A DNA stretch of 64,000 nt from an uncultured Eubacteriales bacterium (GCA_900543915.1 UQTB01000008.1:1-64000), one strand, 5' to 3'. Shown: positions 8,709 through 17,775, counted from the first letter of the stretch. Program-made: numbers and translations. Notes: a model not told the origin generated them from the sequence alone.

Positions 8709-9412
8709 CACCACTCGATCTCCTCGGGCTTTTTGGGGGAATCGTTCTGTTCCACCCGTTCGGCGACGCCGTTTTTGATGTAGATCACGCGGTCGGCGAT
8801 ATCCTTCAGCGCGCTGTTGTGCGTGACGACGATGACCGTCTTTTTATTTTCCCTGCACATGTCGAACAGGAGCTTGAGCACCATTTTTCCGGTATTGTAG
8901 TCCAGCGCGCCCGTCGGTTCGTCGCAGAGCAGAATCTTCGGATTTTTCGCCACGGCGCGCGCGATGGAGACCCGCTGCTGCTCCCCGCCGGACAGCTGTG
9001 CGGGGAAATTCCCCGCGCGGGCGGAAAGCCCTACCAGCTCGAGCGCCTTGTCGGGGGAGAGCGCATTTTTGCAGAGTTCGGTCGCCAGCTCCACGTTTTC
9101 CCGCGCCGTGAGGTTGGGCATCAGGTTGTAAAACTGGAACACGAAGCCGACGTCGTTGCGGCGGTACAGCGTGAGCTGTTTGCTGTTCATGTCGCTGACC
9201 TTCGTGCCGTCCACGACGATCTCGCCGCTCGTCACCGCGTCCATGCCGCCGAGGAGATTGAGAACCGTGGTTTTGCCCGCGCCGCTGGGGCCGACGATCA
9301 CGACGAATTCGCCCTGTTCGGCGGAAAAGGTCATGCCGTTGACCGCGTTGACCGCGGTCTCGCCCGCGCGGTAAGTTTTGATTACGTTATTTACGGTTAA
9401 AAAACTGCCCAT
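8708..9412 (-). CDS. MacB/LolD-type ABC transporter ATPase
   Basis: This ATPase of 234 residues has Walker A GPSGAGKTT (41-49), the Q loop in GFVFQFYNLMPNLT, signature LSGGEQQR (140-147), Walker B ILLCDEPTGALD (160-171) and the switch His in VVTHNS. The DEPTGALD form is typical of the MacB/LolD/FtsE branch. It pairs with the overlapping FtsX permease gene. A near-consensus promoter lies just upstream and a perfect 10-bp inverted repeat lies above that, so this two-gene operon has its own control. Confidence 0.93.
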   Translation of the reverse strand: MGSFLTVNNVIKTYRAGETAVNAVNGMTFSAEQGEFVVIVGPSGAGKTTVLNLLGGMDAVTSGEIVVDGTKVSDMNSKQLTLYRRNDVGFVFQFYNLMPNLTARENVELATELCKNALSPDKALELVGLSARAGNFPAQLSGGEQQRVSIARAVAKNPKILLCDEPTGALDYNTGKMVLKLLFDMCRENKKTVIVVTHNSALKDIADRVIYIKNGVAERVEQNDSPKKPEEIEW

Positions 9413-9437
9413 GACACACCTCGCTTTTTGTCATATT

Positions 9438-9466
9438 ATTATACAGGAAATCCCTGCAAATTGCAA
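9438..9466 (-). promoter_or_regulatory. Sigma-A promoter of the ABC exporter operon
   Basis: The minus strand carries TTGCAA (9461-9466), a 17-base spacer and TATAAT (9438-9443), placed 26 bases before the ATPase start codon. Confidence 0.75.
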
Positions 9467-9490
9467 TAGCAGACGAAGAAAAAACGCCCG

Positions 9491-9521
9491 GATTAGACAA
9501 AACGGCCGAAATTGTCTAATC
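9491..9521. repeat. Perfect 10-bp inverted repeat above the exporter promoter
   Basis: GATTAGACAA and TTGTCTAATC flank an 11-base centre. The repeat starts 25 bases upstream of the -35 element of the exporter promoter. No T-tract follows on either strand, so an operator is more likely than a terminator. Confidence 0.55.
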
Positions 9522-9615
9522 GCCGCGCGCCGGCGGGGGCGGGCGCGGTCCGCAAAATCCGAAATTACGGTTTTCCCGTAACGGTACTGCCAACGCCTCT
9601 GCGGTTTTTCGCGTG

Positions 9616-9639
9616 AAAAAGGGCGCCGCAGGGGCGCCC
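9616..9639 (-). terminator. Intrinsic terminator after the phosphoesterase gene
   Basis: On the minus strand a seven-base-pair GGGCGCC/GGCGCCC stem with a five-base loop is followed by five T residues, 15 bases after the stop codon of the phosphoesterase gene. Confidence 0.85.
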
Positions 9640-9653
9640 GGTAAAATGCTTTC

Positions 9654-10571
9654 TCAGGATGCGTCGATCGTCGCGCTGAGATGCTTGTCGATCTGTTTGA
9701 CCTTTCCCTCCGAAAACGTCACGTTGTAATATTTGTAAGTCGCGCCGCTGGTGACGGCGGGGAGGGTATAGATGGTGACGAGCGTTCTGTCGGGATTGTC
9801 GTCGTCGTACCACTCGTCGAAGGCCTCGGCGTGCGTGTGCCCTTCAAAGACGGTGAGGGGAACGCCGTATTTGTTCAGCTCGAACACCAGGCGGAAGCGG
9901 GATTCGTTTTCGATATCTTTAAAAGCGATGTGGCTCAGCCAAACGATTCCCTTTACGCCGTCGTCCATTTTGGCGGCGGTCTCCGCGGCCGCCCAGTTCA
10001 GCACCGCTTCGGGAAGGATGAATTTTGTGGAAGTCCGCAGAACGGAGGGCTCGTCGCTGCCCGTTTCGCGGTCGAAGTTCGCGTCGATCGCGAGAAAGAG
10101 AATGCCGCCGTGCCGGAAGCTGTATACGCTTCCCACGCCCTCGACGTAGGGGATATAATCGCTCAGCTCCGCTTTCCGGATAAACGCCGCCTCGTGGTTG
10201 CCCATGAGATTGTAGATCGTGCGCCCTCCCGCAGCGTAATTCTTCTCCTCCGGGTGATAGAGATTGAGGTTGTGTCCGCGGAGAACCGCCGCGACCTCGT
10301 CGTAAAAATCCGTTTTGCCGTCCTTGAGATAGTCCGCCATGTCGCCGAGGTTGACGTAGAATTCGCTTTCCGGCGTTTCAATCAGGATCTTTTCCAGCTT
10401 TTTCAGCCCGTCCGTACAGGCAAAATCGTTGTAATTATAGTCGCCGTGATGCACGTCTGAAAAAATCGTGACCGTAAATTCGCTTTTTTCTGCCGCGCAG
10501 CCCGCACCGAGGGGTGCGCACAGCGCCGCGGCCAGTACCGTTCCCACGGCTTTCGCCCATCGCTTTCCCAT
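9654..10571 (-). CDS. Exported calcineurin-like metallophosphoesterase, probable lipoprotein
   Basis: The protein has 305 residues. A signal peptide ends in a weak lipobox at PLGAGC (Cys25). The metallophosphoesterase blocks follow in order: SDVHHGD (Asp39, His41), LGDMAD (Asp77), MGNHE (Asn125, His126), LSHIAF and FEGHTH. All metal ligands are therefore present and the enzyme should hydrolyse a phosphomonoester or diester outside the membrane. It is transcribed divergently from the glycan cluster, which encodes two further enzymes of this fold, so a shared substrate class is possible but unproven. It has its own consensus promoter and terminator. Confidence 0.88.
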   Translation of the reverse strand: MGKRWAKAVGTVLAAALCAPLGAGCAAEKSEFTVTIFSDVHHGDYNYNDFACTDGLKKLEKILIETPESEFYVNLGDMADYLKDGKTDFYDEVAAVLRGHNLNLYHPEEKNYAAGGRTIYNLMGNHEAAFIRKAELSDYIPYVEGVGSVYSFRHGGILFLAIDANFDRETGSDEPSVLRTSTKFILPEAVLNWAAAETAAKMDDGVKGIVWLSHIAFKDIENESRFRLVFELNKYGVPLTVFEGHTHAEAFDEWYDDDNPDRTLVTIYTLPAVTSGATYKYYNVTFSEGKVKQIDKHLSATIDAS

Positions 10572-10610
10572 TTTTTTCGCCTCCTTCCGATATTTTTCGG
10601 GTTATTACAT

Positions 10611-10639
10611 ATTATAAGGGCGTAAGTCTTCGATGTCAA
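10611..10639 (-). promoter_or_regulatory. Consensus sigma-A promoter of the phosphoesterase gene
   Basis: The minus strand has TTGACA (10634-10639), a 17-base spacer and TATAAT (10611-10616): a perfect consensus promoter 40 bases before the start codon, which is itself preceded by a GGAGG ribosome site. Confidence 0.88.
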
Positions 10640-10862
10640 GGGGAAAATTGAAAGTTTCTTCTCATTCGGAGAAGATTTTATTTGCCGGCAAAAGGGGAAA
10701 CAACGCGCGCCTTCGGAAAATTTAGCGATTTGAAACCGATTTTGACGAAATGATCAGGCGGTATATAAAACAATGTTGCAAATAAAAGGCGGAAAAAGGT
10801 TTTGATTTTCCAAAAAAGTGAAAAAATTTTTAAAATTTATTAAACTTTTTTTGATTTTGGTA

Positions 10863-10891
10863 TTGACAGGAGCATAATTGTGTGATATGAT
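10863..10891 (+). promoter_or_regulatory. Sigma-A promoter of the glycan cluster
   Basis: TTGACA (10863-10868), a 17-base spacer and TATGAT (10886-10891) form a strong promoter. Transcription from it would begin near 10898, leaving a leader of about 135 bases that carries two inverted repeats before the first gene. Confidence 0.85.
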
Positions 10892-10962
10892 AGAAAAAAA
10901 TAAGGTAAAAAGCGGGTTAATTTCAACTTTGGTTAAGATTGACAACCGGGTGAATCTGCTAC

Positions 10963-11001
10963 AAGAGCATATATGCTCTTTTGCGCGGTTACGCGCAAAA
11001 G
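10963..11001 (+). promoter_or_regulatory. Two adjoining palindromes in the glycan-cluster leader
   Basis: A perfect 18-base palindrome (AAGAGCATATATGCTCTT, 10963-10980) runs straight into a perfect 10-bp inverted repeat with a four-base loop (10978-10987 and 10992-11001). The two share three bases. No T-tract follows, so this is not a plain terminator. The first element looks like a dimeric repressor site, located about 65 bases after the predicted transcription start; the ROK regulator encoded in the cluster is a candidate ligand. The second could be an RNA hairpin just ahead of the ribosome site. Confidence 0.6.
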
Positions 11002-11032
11002 AAAATATAAATTTAAAGTAGAAGAGGAGAAA

Positions 11033-12475
11033 ATGAAACGTTTTTTCGCTATGTGTATGGCAATGGTACTGGCATTCGGCATGGTCGGCTGTAACGAAAC
11101 GGTAACGCCCCCCTCTTACGCTTCGGACGAAAAGTTCGAAATCGGCATGTGGGTGGGCATTTCGGATAACCTCGTCATTTACGACGAGAACGGGCAGAAG
11201 GTCTCTTCCCGCCCGCTTACGGACGACGAATTTTTGGAAAAATATCAGGAAATCGCGGACGCGGGCTTTACCGTCGCGTTTCCCGGATACGACGTCATGA
11301 ACGACGGCTCCGCCAGCTATAACATGAAGGCGCTCAGAGCCGCGCACGAAGTCGGCATCCGGCACATTTTGGGAGACGGCACGCTGCGCTCGTACGTGAT
11401 GCAGGCGAAGACGCTGTACGATTCGGGCGCCAAAACGGAGGAAGAGCTCGTTCAGGGCGTGAAGGACATCATCGAGCCGTACACGACCAGCGAATATGCG
11501 GACGCGCTCTACGGCTTCATGATTCAGGACGAACCGGACGCTTCGAAATTCGACGCGATCGCGTTCGGCGAAAAGATCTTCAAGCAGGCGGCTCCCGATC
11601 TGATGTTTTACGTCAACCTTTTCCCGGTGATCGCCGGCGGCGCCCAGCTTTCGGGGTCGGACGAACCCATCAAGTACGACAGCTACCTGACGCAGTATTT
11701 CGCCAAGGTCAAGACGGATTACGTCTCCTACGACCATTATCCGCTGTACGGCGACGGCGTCACGACGTCTATCGAGGCTTCCTTCCTCTATAATATGGAT
11801 CTGATGCGCGCCAAGATCGACGAAGAGGGAGAGGACCGGGCGCTGTGGACCTTCCTTCAGAGCATTCAGTACGGCGGAAAGAACCGCGCGCTTGCGAGCA
11901 AGGCGGACGCGACGTTCCAGGCGTACTCCTTCCTCGCCTACGGCGGAGATTGCATCCAGTGGTTCTGCTACGCCTGCCCGCCGCAGAACGACGGCGCGAC
12001 CTATTTCGGAAACAACGCGCTGGTGGACCGCAATTACGAGAAGACGGCGACATACGGTTACGTGCAGAGCGCCAACCTCGATATTCAGGCGATGATGCCC
12101 TATTACAAGAATTTTGACTGGAAGGGCGTCATGATCTCATCCGTCTATGACGATACGGATAATTTCGGCTATCTCGAGAGCTCGAAGTTCCTGCTGAATT
12201 CCACCCGGACGGTGACGAAGATCGAGAGCAGCGAGGACGCGTTCTCCGGCGTGTTTGAGGACAAGGACGGCAACGAGGGCTATCTGGTGGTCAACTTCAC
12301 CGATCCGGCGCTCGGCCGTTCCAACCAGATCACGCTCTCGGTCGCGGACGGTTACACGCACGCGATCGTGGTGAAAAACGGCGAGAGCGCGGTGGAAAAG
12401 ATCAAAAACGGAAAACTTTCGTTCACGATGGCGGCGGGAGAAGGATATTTCGTGATCCCGTTTGCCAATCGCTGA
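11033..12475 (+). CDS. TIM-barrel-like lipoprotein, probable glycoside hydrolase (E167 family, copy 1)
   Basis: This is a lipoprotein of 480 residues with signal peptide MKRFFAMCMAMVLAFGMVG and Cys20. The mature part alternates helices and strands as in a beta/alpha barrel. It contains FMIQDEPDAS with Glu167, DYVSYDHYPLYGDG, LWTFLQSIQYGG and CIQWFCY, a layout like the catalytic strands of clan A glycosidases; Glu167 would be the acid/base candidate. The C-terminal 100 residues look like a beta-sandwich. A paralogue at 18784-20214 aligns along its whole length, with the same Glu at the same residue number. I cannot place it in a named GH family. The start at 11033 has AGAGGAG six bases before it. 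It is the first gene of the cluster. Confidence 0.7.
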   Translation: MKRFFAMCMAMVLAFGMVGCNETVTPPSYASDEKFEIGMWVGISDNLVIYDENGQKVSSRPLTDDEFLEKYQEIADAGFTVAFPGYDVMNDGSASYNMKALRAAHEVGIRHILGDGTLRSYVMQAKTLYDSGAKTEEELVQGVKDIIEPYTTSEYADALYGFMIQDEPDASKFDAIAFGEKIFKQAAPDLMFYVNLFPVIAGGAQLSGSDEPIKYDSYLTQYFAKVKTDYVSYDHYPLYGDGVTTSIEASFLYNMDLMRAKIDEEGEDRALWTFLQSIQYGGKNRALASKADATFQAYSFLAYGGDCIQWFCYACPPQNDGATYFGNNALVDRNYEKTATYGYVQSANLDIQAMMPYYKNFDWKGVMISSVYDDTDNFGYLESSKFLLNSTRTVTKIESSEDAFSGVFEDKDGNEGYLVVNFTDPALGRSNQITLSVADGYTHAIVVKNGESAVEKIKNGKLSFTMAAGEGYFVIPFANR

Positions 12476-12481
12476 CGACGC

Positions 12482-12499
12482 GCCGGTCCGCTGTCCGGC
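12482..12499 (+). other. Intercistronic hairpin before the binding-protein gene
   Basis: A GCCGG/CCGGC stem with an eight-base loop sits between the first lipoprotein gene and the binding-protein gene. It is followed by A residues, not T, so it is not a terminator; it may protect or separate the downstream message. Confidence 0.45.
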
Positions 12500-12525
12500 A
12501 GAAAAAAAGTGAAAAGGAGAAAATT

Positions 12526-13980
12526 ATGAAAAAGTTGATTGCGTTGCTGATGGCGCTTCTTCTGGCGGTCGGAATGTTCGCGGCGTGCGACCCGAGGACT
12601 GAGCTGGGAGGAGACGGTGAACTCGGCCCCCTGGACGGCGTCGAATACGATGCGCGCGCGAACGAGATGTACGTCGACACCAAAGAGGGCAAGAGCAGAA
12701 TCAAAATCTCTTACACGCCGGGCTTCGGCGACACGTGGGTGGTTCAGTCTGCGCGCGCGTTCCTGCTCGACGAACTGGGCGCGGATTATTATTTTGAATT
12801 CGACAACGATCCCGAACTCACGACGGGCGTCAGCTCCAAGCTGGAATCGGGCATGAACCTCTCGGATATCTATTTCCCGCTCGCCTCCAACTGGTACAGC
12901 TATGCCGCGCTCGGGTATCTTGAAAATCTGGACAGTCTGTACAATATGACCGTTCCGGGCGAAGACAAGACCGTTTTGGAAAAGATCACCGGGACGTGGC
13001 GGGAATACGGCAAAGCGGTGCGCAATAACGAGACCAACTACTATGTTTTCCCCGGCAACGAGAATATTTCCGGCATCGTATACAATAAGTCCCTGTTCGA
13101 TCAGTACGGCTGGGAAGTGCCCGAGACCGTTGCGGAGCTGAAAGCGCTCTGCCAACAGATCGTGGACGATACGAACGGTTCCGTCGCGCCCTTCGTCTAT
13201 CCGGGCACGGTGACCGGCGGATACTGGGATTTCGTGGGGACGAACTGGTGGCTGCAGGTTTCCGGCGCGGAGAAGCTGAACGAATTTATGAAATTCGAAT
13301 CTGCGGACGTGTTCAACCCGACGAGCCAATCCAGCCCCTCTTACGGCAAACTGAAGATGCTGGAGACGTTTGAAGATATCATCGTCAAGAACCGTCAGTC
13401 GTATACGCTGCGCGGGTCGGCGTCCAAATCCCATACCGAAGCGCAGGTTTCCTTCGTGCAGCGGCAGGCGGCGATGATCCCCAACGGCAGCTGGCTGGAG
13501 AAAGAATCCCTCTCCGGCATGAAGGATGAAGTGCGCATGATGGCCGTGCCGCGCATGGCGGAAGCGAAAGACGATACCGTTTACAACTATTCCGGGCAGC
13601 CCGACTACCTGTTTATCCCCGCGGAAGCGAAGAATAAAGAGGGCGCCAAGCTCTTCCTGGCCTTTATGTGCAAGGACGAGATGCTGAAAATGTATACCGA
13701 ATATACGGGCGCACCCCGTCCCTTCAGCTACGACGTGTCGGAGTGCGAAGTGAGCGATTTCATCGCGTCCTGCCTGGACATCTGGTCGGAGGCGACGACG
13801 TGGTTTGAATATTCCACAAGCCCGCTCTGGACGGCAAATAAGATCAAAAAGTTCAATTCCACCAATCCGTATACGACGCTGTTGGCGAATGCGGATACGA
13901 TCAGCGCGATCGGCTGGTGCTCTGCGGAATATTCCGCGGTGAAGGGTTCATGGGATTCGCTCGTTTCGGCGGTCAGCTGA
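12526..13980 (+). CDS. Sugar ABC transporter substrate-binding lipoprotein
   Basis: This is a family 1 extracellular solute-binding protein, 484 residues, with lipoprotein signal MKKLIALLMALLLAVGMFAA and Cys21. The mature part has the two-lobe binding-protein pattern, for example ISGIVYNKSLFDQYGWEVPE, GSWLEKES and PDYLFIPAEAKNKEGAKLFL, and many aromatic residues suited to stacking on sugars. It captures an oligosaccharide at the cell surface and hands it to the two permeases encoded at 14062-15006 and 17854-18714. A strong GC hairpin follows its stop codon, which should raise its expression over the permeases. No ATPase gene is nearby, so a shared MsiK-type ATPase elsewhere in the genome is expected. 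Confidence 0.9.
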   Translation: MKKLIALLMALLLAVGMFAACDPRTELGGDGELGPLDGVEYDARANEMYVDTKEGKSRIKISYTPGFGDTWVVQSARAFLLDELGADYYFEFDNDPELTTGVSSKLESGMNLSDIYFPLASNWYSYAALGYLENLDSLYNMTVPGEDKTVLEKITGTWREYGKAVRNNETNYYVFPGNENISGIVYNKSLFDQYGWEVPETVAELKALCQQIVDDTNGSVAPFVYPGTVTGGYWDFVGTNWWLQVSGAEKLNEFMKFESADVFNPTSQSSPSYGKLKMLETFEDIIVKNRQSYTLRGSASKSHTEAQVSFVQRQAAMIPNGSWLEKESLSGMKDEVRMMAVPRMAEAKDDTVYNYSGQPDYLFIPAEAKNKEGAKLFLAFMCKDEMLKMYTEYTGAPRPFSYDVSECEVSDFIASCLDIWSEATTWFEYSTSPLWTANKIKKFNSTNPYTTLLANADTISAIGWCSAEYSAVKGSWDSLVSAVS

Positions 13981-13996
13981 CGGGCGTAACGCACAG

Positions 13997-14048
13997 GGCC
14001 GCCGGGGGCGGCCGGGCAAAGGCTGCGCCCGCGGGGAGGCGGGCGCAG
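13997..14048 (+). other. Two GC-rich hairpins between binding protein and permease genes
   Basis: The first hairpin pairs GGCCGCC (13997-14003) with GGCGGCC (14007-14013). The second is a perfect 10-bp stem CTGCGCCCGC/GCGGGCGCAG (14023-14032 and 14039-14048). Neither is followed by T residues. The second ends 13 bases before the permease start, so it probably stabilises the upstream message or limits permease translation. Confidence 0.7.
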
Positions 14049-14061
14049 GAAGGGAAACGAT

Positions 14062-15006
14062 ATGGAAGGTAACGTAAAGACCAAACGGAAAAAGTCGAAG
14101 GGAGAGATCGTGTTTATCTGCGTGATGCTCGCGATCCCCGTCCTGCATTTCTGCCTGTTCTGGCTCTATATCAATCTGGATACCGTTGTGCTCTCTTTCC
14201 AGCGCTTCAACATGAACGAAGGCGTCTGGGAATTTGCCGGGTGGGAAAATTACAGGGAGCTGTGGCGGGAATTCACGAAGGAGGGGAGCGTACTGCCGCG
14301 CGCGGTGCTCAATTCTTTCTCCGTCTTTTTGTGGAATGACTTTGTCATCGTGCCGATCTCGCTGTTCTGCGCGTTTATTCTCTACAAAAAGATGCCGCTG
14401 GGCGGCGCGTTCAAGGTAATCTTCTTTTTGCCGTCCATCATTTCCGTCGTCGTTCTTACGCTCGCCTACCGCTTTATGTTCGACGCCTCGTTCGGCTTTA
14501 TCCCCGAATTGCTGGAATCCATCGGGCTGGGCGATAAGGTTCCCTTCGACGGCTATTTTGCGGACAAAAATTACGCGTGGTGGATGATCCTCCTCTACGG
14601 CCTGTGGTCGGGAATCGGCTATAACATCGTGCTGGTGAGCGGCGCAATGGCGCGCATTCCCGAAGAGATCATCGAGGCGGGCAAGCTGGACGGGTTATCG
14701 ACATTCCGCGAACTGTTCAGCGTGACGATCCCGCTGATCGGCCCCACGCTGGGCACGCTGCTGCTTTTGGGCACCACGGTCATCTTCACGTACTTTTTGC
14801 AGCCGCAGCTGCTGCTCGGAGACAACGCGGCGACGGTGGGCGGTTATACGATCGCGCTGTATATCGTCACGCACGTCAAGAGCGGCGGAACGGTGCAGAT
14901 GGCGCAGGGCGCCACGATCGGAATTCTGTGCGCGCTGGTGGGCACGCCCATCGTGTTCCTCTGCCGCAAGGCGATCGACAAAACGCTGCCCGCCTACGAA
15001 TATTAG
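14062..15006 (+). CDS. Sugar ABC transporter permease, MalF/UgpA type
   Basis: This inner-membrane permease has 314 residues and about six helices. The coupling-helix motif is EIIEAGKLDGLSTFRELFSV, the EAA loop that docks on the ATPase, followed by TIPLIGPTLGTLLLL. It forms a heterodimer with the MalG-type permease at 17854-18714; the two genes are separated by a 907-residue surface protein gene, which is an unusual order. The start at 14062 follows an AGGAAGGGA ribosome site. Confidence 0.92.
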   Translation: MEGNVKTKRKKSKGEIVFICVMLAIPVLHFCLFWLYINLDTVVLSFQRFNMNEGVWEFAGWENYRELWREFTKEGSVLPRAVLNSFSVFLWNDFVIVPISLFCAFILYKKMPLGGAFKVIFFLPSIISVVVLTLAYRFMFDASFGFIPELLESIGLGDKVPFDGYFADKNYAWWMILLYGLWSGIGYNIVLVSGAMARIPEEIIEAGKLDGLSTFRELFSVTIPLIGPTLGTLLLLGTTVIFTYFLQPQLLLGDNAATVGGYTIALYIVTHVKSGGTVQMAQGATIGILCALVGTPIVFLCRKAIDKTLPAYEY

Positions 15007-15051
15007 TTAAAATCTATGGGGTCACCCCTAAAATAAAAAGGAGAAAATGTT

Positions 15052-17775
15052 ATGAGGAAAAAATTGCTTCTCGCGCTCGTCGGCATTGTTTTGGCGTGCT
15101 GTCTGGGCGCAACGGTTTCCGCTTTTGCGGGAATCACCACAAACTCACCCGTGGGAGACGGGATGCTGAGTAACGGAGAACTCAACGCAACGAACTTCAT
15201 GATCATGGACGACGAAGAGGATTCGTACGTCGTTCAGAAAGGAAACACCACGTATCAGCTGAAAGATATCGGTTGGAGAAACGCGTTGATTGTTCCTATG
15301 AAAAAGATCCCCAAAGCGGATCTTGTAGACGGGGCGAAAGTGACGCTTCAGTTTGATGTATATTCATTCGGTGCTATGTGGACTCAAAGCGCGTATTTCG
15401 CTCCTTTCACCACAGCGGAAGGATGGGGCGGAAACTATCTCGCAATGAGAATCAACGTAGACGGCCCGCACTTTTTGACAAACCCGACGGGAAATGCTCA
15501 GATTGCTGTCGGCGACGGCAAACCGTCTGACCTTATTATTGCAGAGCAAACAAAAAACGCCGGCTTCCAGGGCGACGTTCTGACCACCCAGCAAGATGCC
15601 GGCAGAATGTATGCGACTTTTTGGTTTGAATACGATATTACTGAAAAGTCGATGACGATATATGCCGGCAATGCGGAAGCGGGCGAAAAGAAGCTCTATT
15701 CCGTGATGACGAATGCGTTTGTTCTTCCGGATGCAGACGGATATTATATGAATTTTGCATTCGACAACAGCGCTGAAATCGACAACTACAAGATTTACCG
15801 TACGCTGGACGGTCAGGAAACGGTATATGCGGATTTTGACTTTGAAGACCAGACAAAGATTTTAAGTACGGGAAGCGCTGCTCCGGAAGATCAGGATAAA
15901 CTGGTGATTCAGCTCGGATCTGACACCGGAACGACTGCTTTTAAAACGTATGACAATTCGATTATCGTCACCAATCCCGGTCAGGATGCGCGCATCGTCA
16001 CGCTCAATCCCTTAAAAGTAGATACCAGTATGGCGGAGACATTCAGAATGACCGCCGCGTTCCGCCTCCAGCAGATCGCCGCTACCCGCAAGGTCGGCAT
16101 CGCATTCGGGCTGAACAGCTACAGCGCGGCGCTGTCCGCTCCTGCGGAAGGCGCGAGCTTCCTCTATCTCTCCGTCGATGCGGAAGGCAACGTCGTGCTC
16201 GGCGCGGACAACATCGCGTCGGACGGAACGGCGACGGCGGCCGGAACGGTTCAGACGCTCGCCGAAGTGAACCTGGGCGATATCGTCAGTCTTTCGATCG
16301 TCGGAAAGCAGGATAACTCCATCGACGTAACGGTGAATGAAAACACCTTTAATTTCCCCGGGCTGAAGCTGAGCGGAAACATTGCGTTCGCGCAGACGGG
16401 TACGGGTGACGTAACCTATGCAATTATGCCGGACGAATTCAACGTGACCGGTTACGCGTTCGTTGAAAACGAGGCGACGGAAGCCGTGACGACGAATTTT
16501 GACGGGAATTATCTCTCTTCCGTGAAATTCTCAATGCAGTCCAAAGTGGCTCCCTCCGAGTATATCAAAAAGCAGGAAGGCACCACGCACGAGATCTCCG
16601 GGCTGGTGGTAGAAGATCAGAAACTGGGCTTTTACGGCACGAGCACCAATACCCGCGTGATGTTCCAGCAGCAGTATGCGGACTTCGTGCTGCAGTTCGA
16701 CTATATTTCCGAACCGTTTGCGCACAGGGCGATGCCCGGCGGGCTGGAAACCGCCGGTGCGGCAAACCGCTATTCGCCCCTCTATATCCTCTTCGGCGCG
16801 GATAACAACATGCCGGAATTGGCGCAGACTTACGCGCTGGGGATCATCGAGGGAAATGCGACGCAGTATTTCTGGGGCGCGGAGAGCCTCGTGACGAGAG
16901 AAGGCAAGCTGGGCAACGGCTCGGTCAAGGTGCTCGCCACTTTGGCGGAAGTGGAGCAGAGCGAAGAGGCGGTCCCCTGGTACACGCTGACGGACGGACA
17001 AGTGGAGCTCTCCAAATACGGCATGCCGGACGAGGAGGCCGCAAATTACGTTTATTCTTTCTATAACAAGACGTCCCGCGTCAAGATGGTCGTCGTCAAC
17101 AACAGCATGGCGCTTTACGCCGCGGAAGTGGATGAAAGCGGCAATGCGGGCGAATACGTGAAACTCTACGAGCAGAAAGTCTCCAATGCGGCGGGGTACG
17201 TCGGCTTCGGCACGGACGCTCCCGGCTGGGCGACGCTCGACAACATCGCAATCACGCCGATCGCCAGGGAAACCGCGCTGAGCCTCGGGCTCGAAGCGGA
17301 TCCCGCAGTCGACCTCGCAGCGGACGTCGATCCCGCGGATATGGATACCGATCCCGAACCCACTCCCATCGCGAAGGCCGAACTCACGGTCGATAAAGAG
17401 GGCAAGAAGGTTACCTGGAAGGCGGTAACCGGCGCGAAGGAATACGAAGTTACCGTCAAGCTGAACAACGAAGAAAAGCTGAGCACGACCGTCACGGGCA
17501 CGGAAGTGGATCTGAGCTCGCTCACCGAGGCGGGCGAATACGAAGTCGCCGTCGTGGTCGTTCCCGAAGACGAAGCAATCTATCTGAGAAGCCGCGCCAC
17601 GGTGAAATACACGGTGGAAAGCGGAACGGGCGGCGGAGACGACAATCCGGTGAATCCCGGCGGCGATGAGGATAAGGGATGCGGAAGCAGCATCGCCGCA
17701 GTCGGCGGCCTGCTTGCCGCCGCGGCGCTCGGCGGAGCGGCGCTCTTCCTGAAAAAACGCAAGGAAAACGAATAA
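15052..17775 (+). CDS. Large secreted protein with LamG-like modules, Fn3-like domain and GCGSS tail
   Basis: The protein has 907 residues and a signal peptide (MRKKLLLALVGIVLACCLGA and following, to about residue 26). The body contains at least three stretches with the look of concanavalin-like/LamG sandwiches, for instance KVTLQFDVYSFGAMWTQSA, FRMTAAFRLQQIAATRKVGI and DFVLQFDYISEPF, each ending in a strand that reads 'DN..I..'. A Fn3-like domain (about 777-860) follows, then a Gly/Asp/Pro linker and the tail DKGCGSSIAAVGG, a hydrophobic stretch and KKRKENE. The tail is shared with the protein at 20227-21432. The gene sits between two permease genes and is followed by a 12-bp hairpin, so it is probably made in quantity and helps bind glycan at the surface. 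No catalytic motif is evident. Confidence 0.75.
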   Translation: MRKKLLLALVGIVLACCLGATVSAFAGITTNSPVGDGMLSNGELNATNFMIMDDEEDSYVVQKGNTTYQLKDIGWRNALIVPMKKIPKADLVDGAKVTLQFDVYSFGAMWTQSAYFAPFTTAEGWGGNYLAMRINVDGPHFLTNPTGNAQIAVGDGKPSDLIIAEQTKNAGFQGDVLTTQQDAGRMYATFWFEYDITEKSMTIYAGNAEAGEKKLYSVMTNAFVLPDADGYYMNFAFDNSAEIDNYKIYRTLDGQETVYADFDFEDQTKILSTGSAAPEDQDKLVIQLGSDTGTTAFKTYDNSIIVTNPGQDARIVTLNPLKVDTSMAETFRMTAAFRLQQIAATRKVGIAFGLNSYSAALSAPAEGASFLYLSVDAEGNVVLGADNIASDGTATAAGTVQTLAEVNLGDIVSLSIVGKQDNSIDVTVNENTFNFPGLKLSGNIAFAQTGTGDVTYAIMPDEFNVTGYAFVENEATEAVTTNFDGNYLSSVKFSMQSKVAPSEYIKKQEGTTHEISGLVVEDQKLGFYGTSTNTRVMFQQQYADFVLQFDYISEPFAHRAMPGGLETAGAANRYSPLYILFGADNNMPELAQTYALGIIEGNATQYFWGAESLVTREGKLGNGSVKVLATLAEVEQSEEAVPWYTLTDGQVELSKYGMPDEEAANYVYSFYNKTSRVKMVVVNNSMALYAAEVDESGNAGEYVKLYEQKVSNAAGYVGFGTDAPGWATLDNIAITPIARETALSLGLEADPAVDLAADVDPADMDTDPEPTPIAKAELTVDKEGKKVTWKAVTGAKEYEVTVKLNNEEKLSTTVTGTEVDLSSLTEAGEYEVAVVVVPEDEAIYLRSRATVKYTVESGTGGGDDNPVNPGGDEDKGCGSSIAAVGGLLAAAALGGAALFLKKRKENE

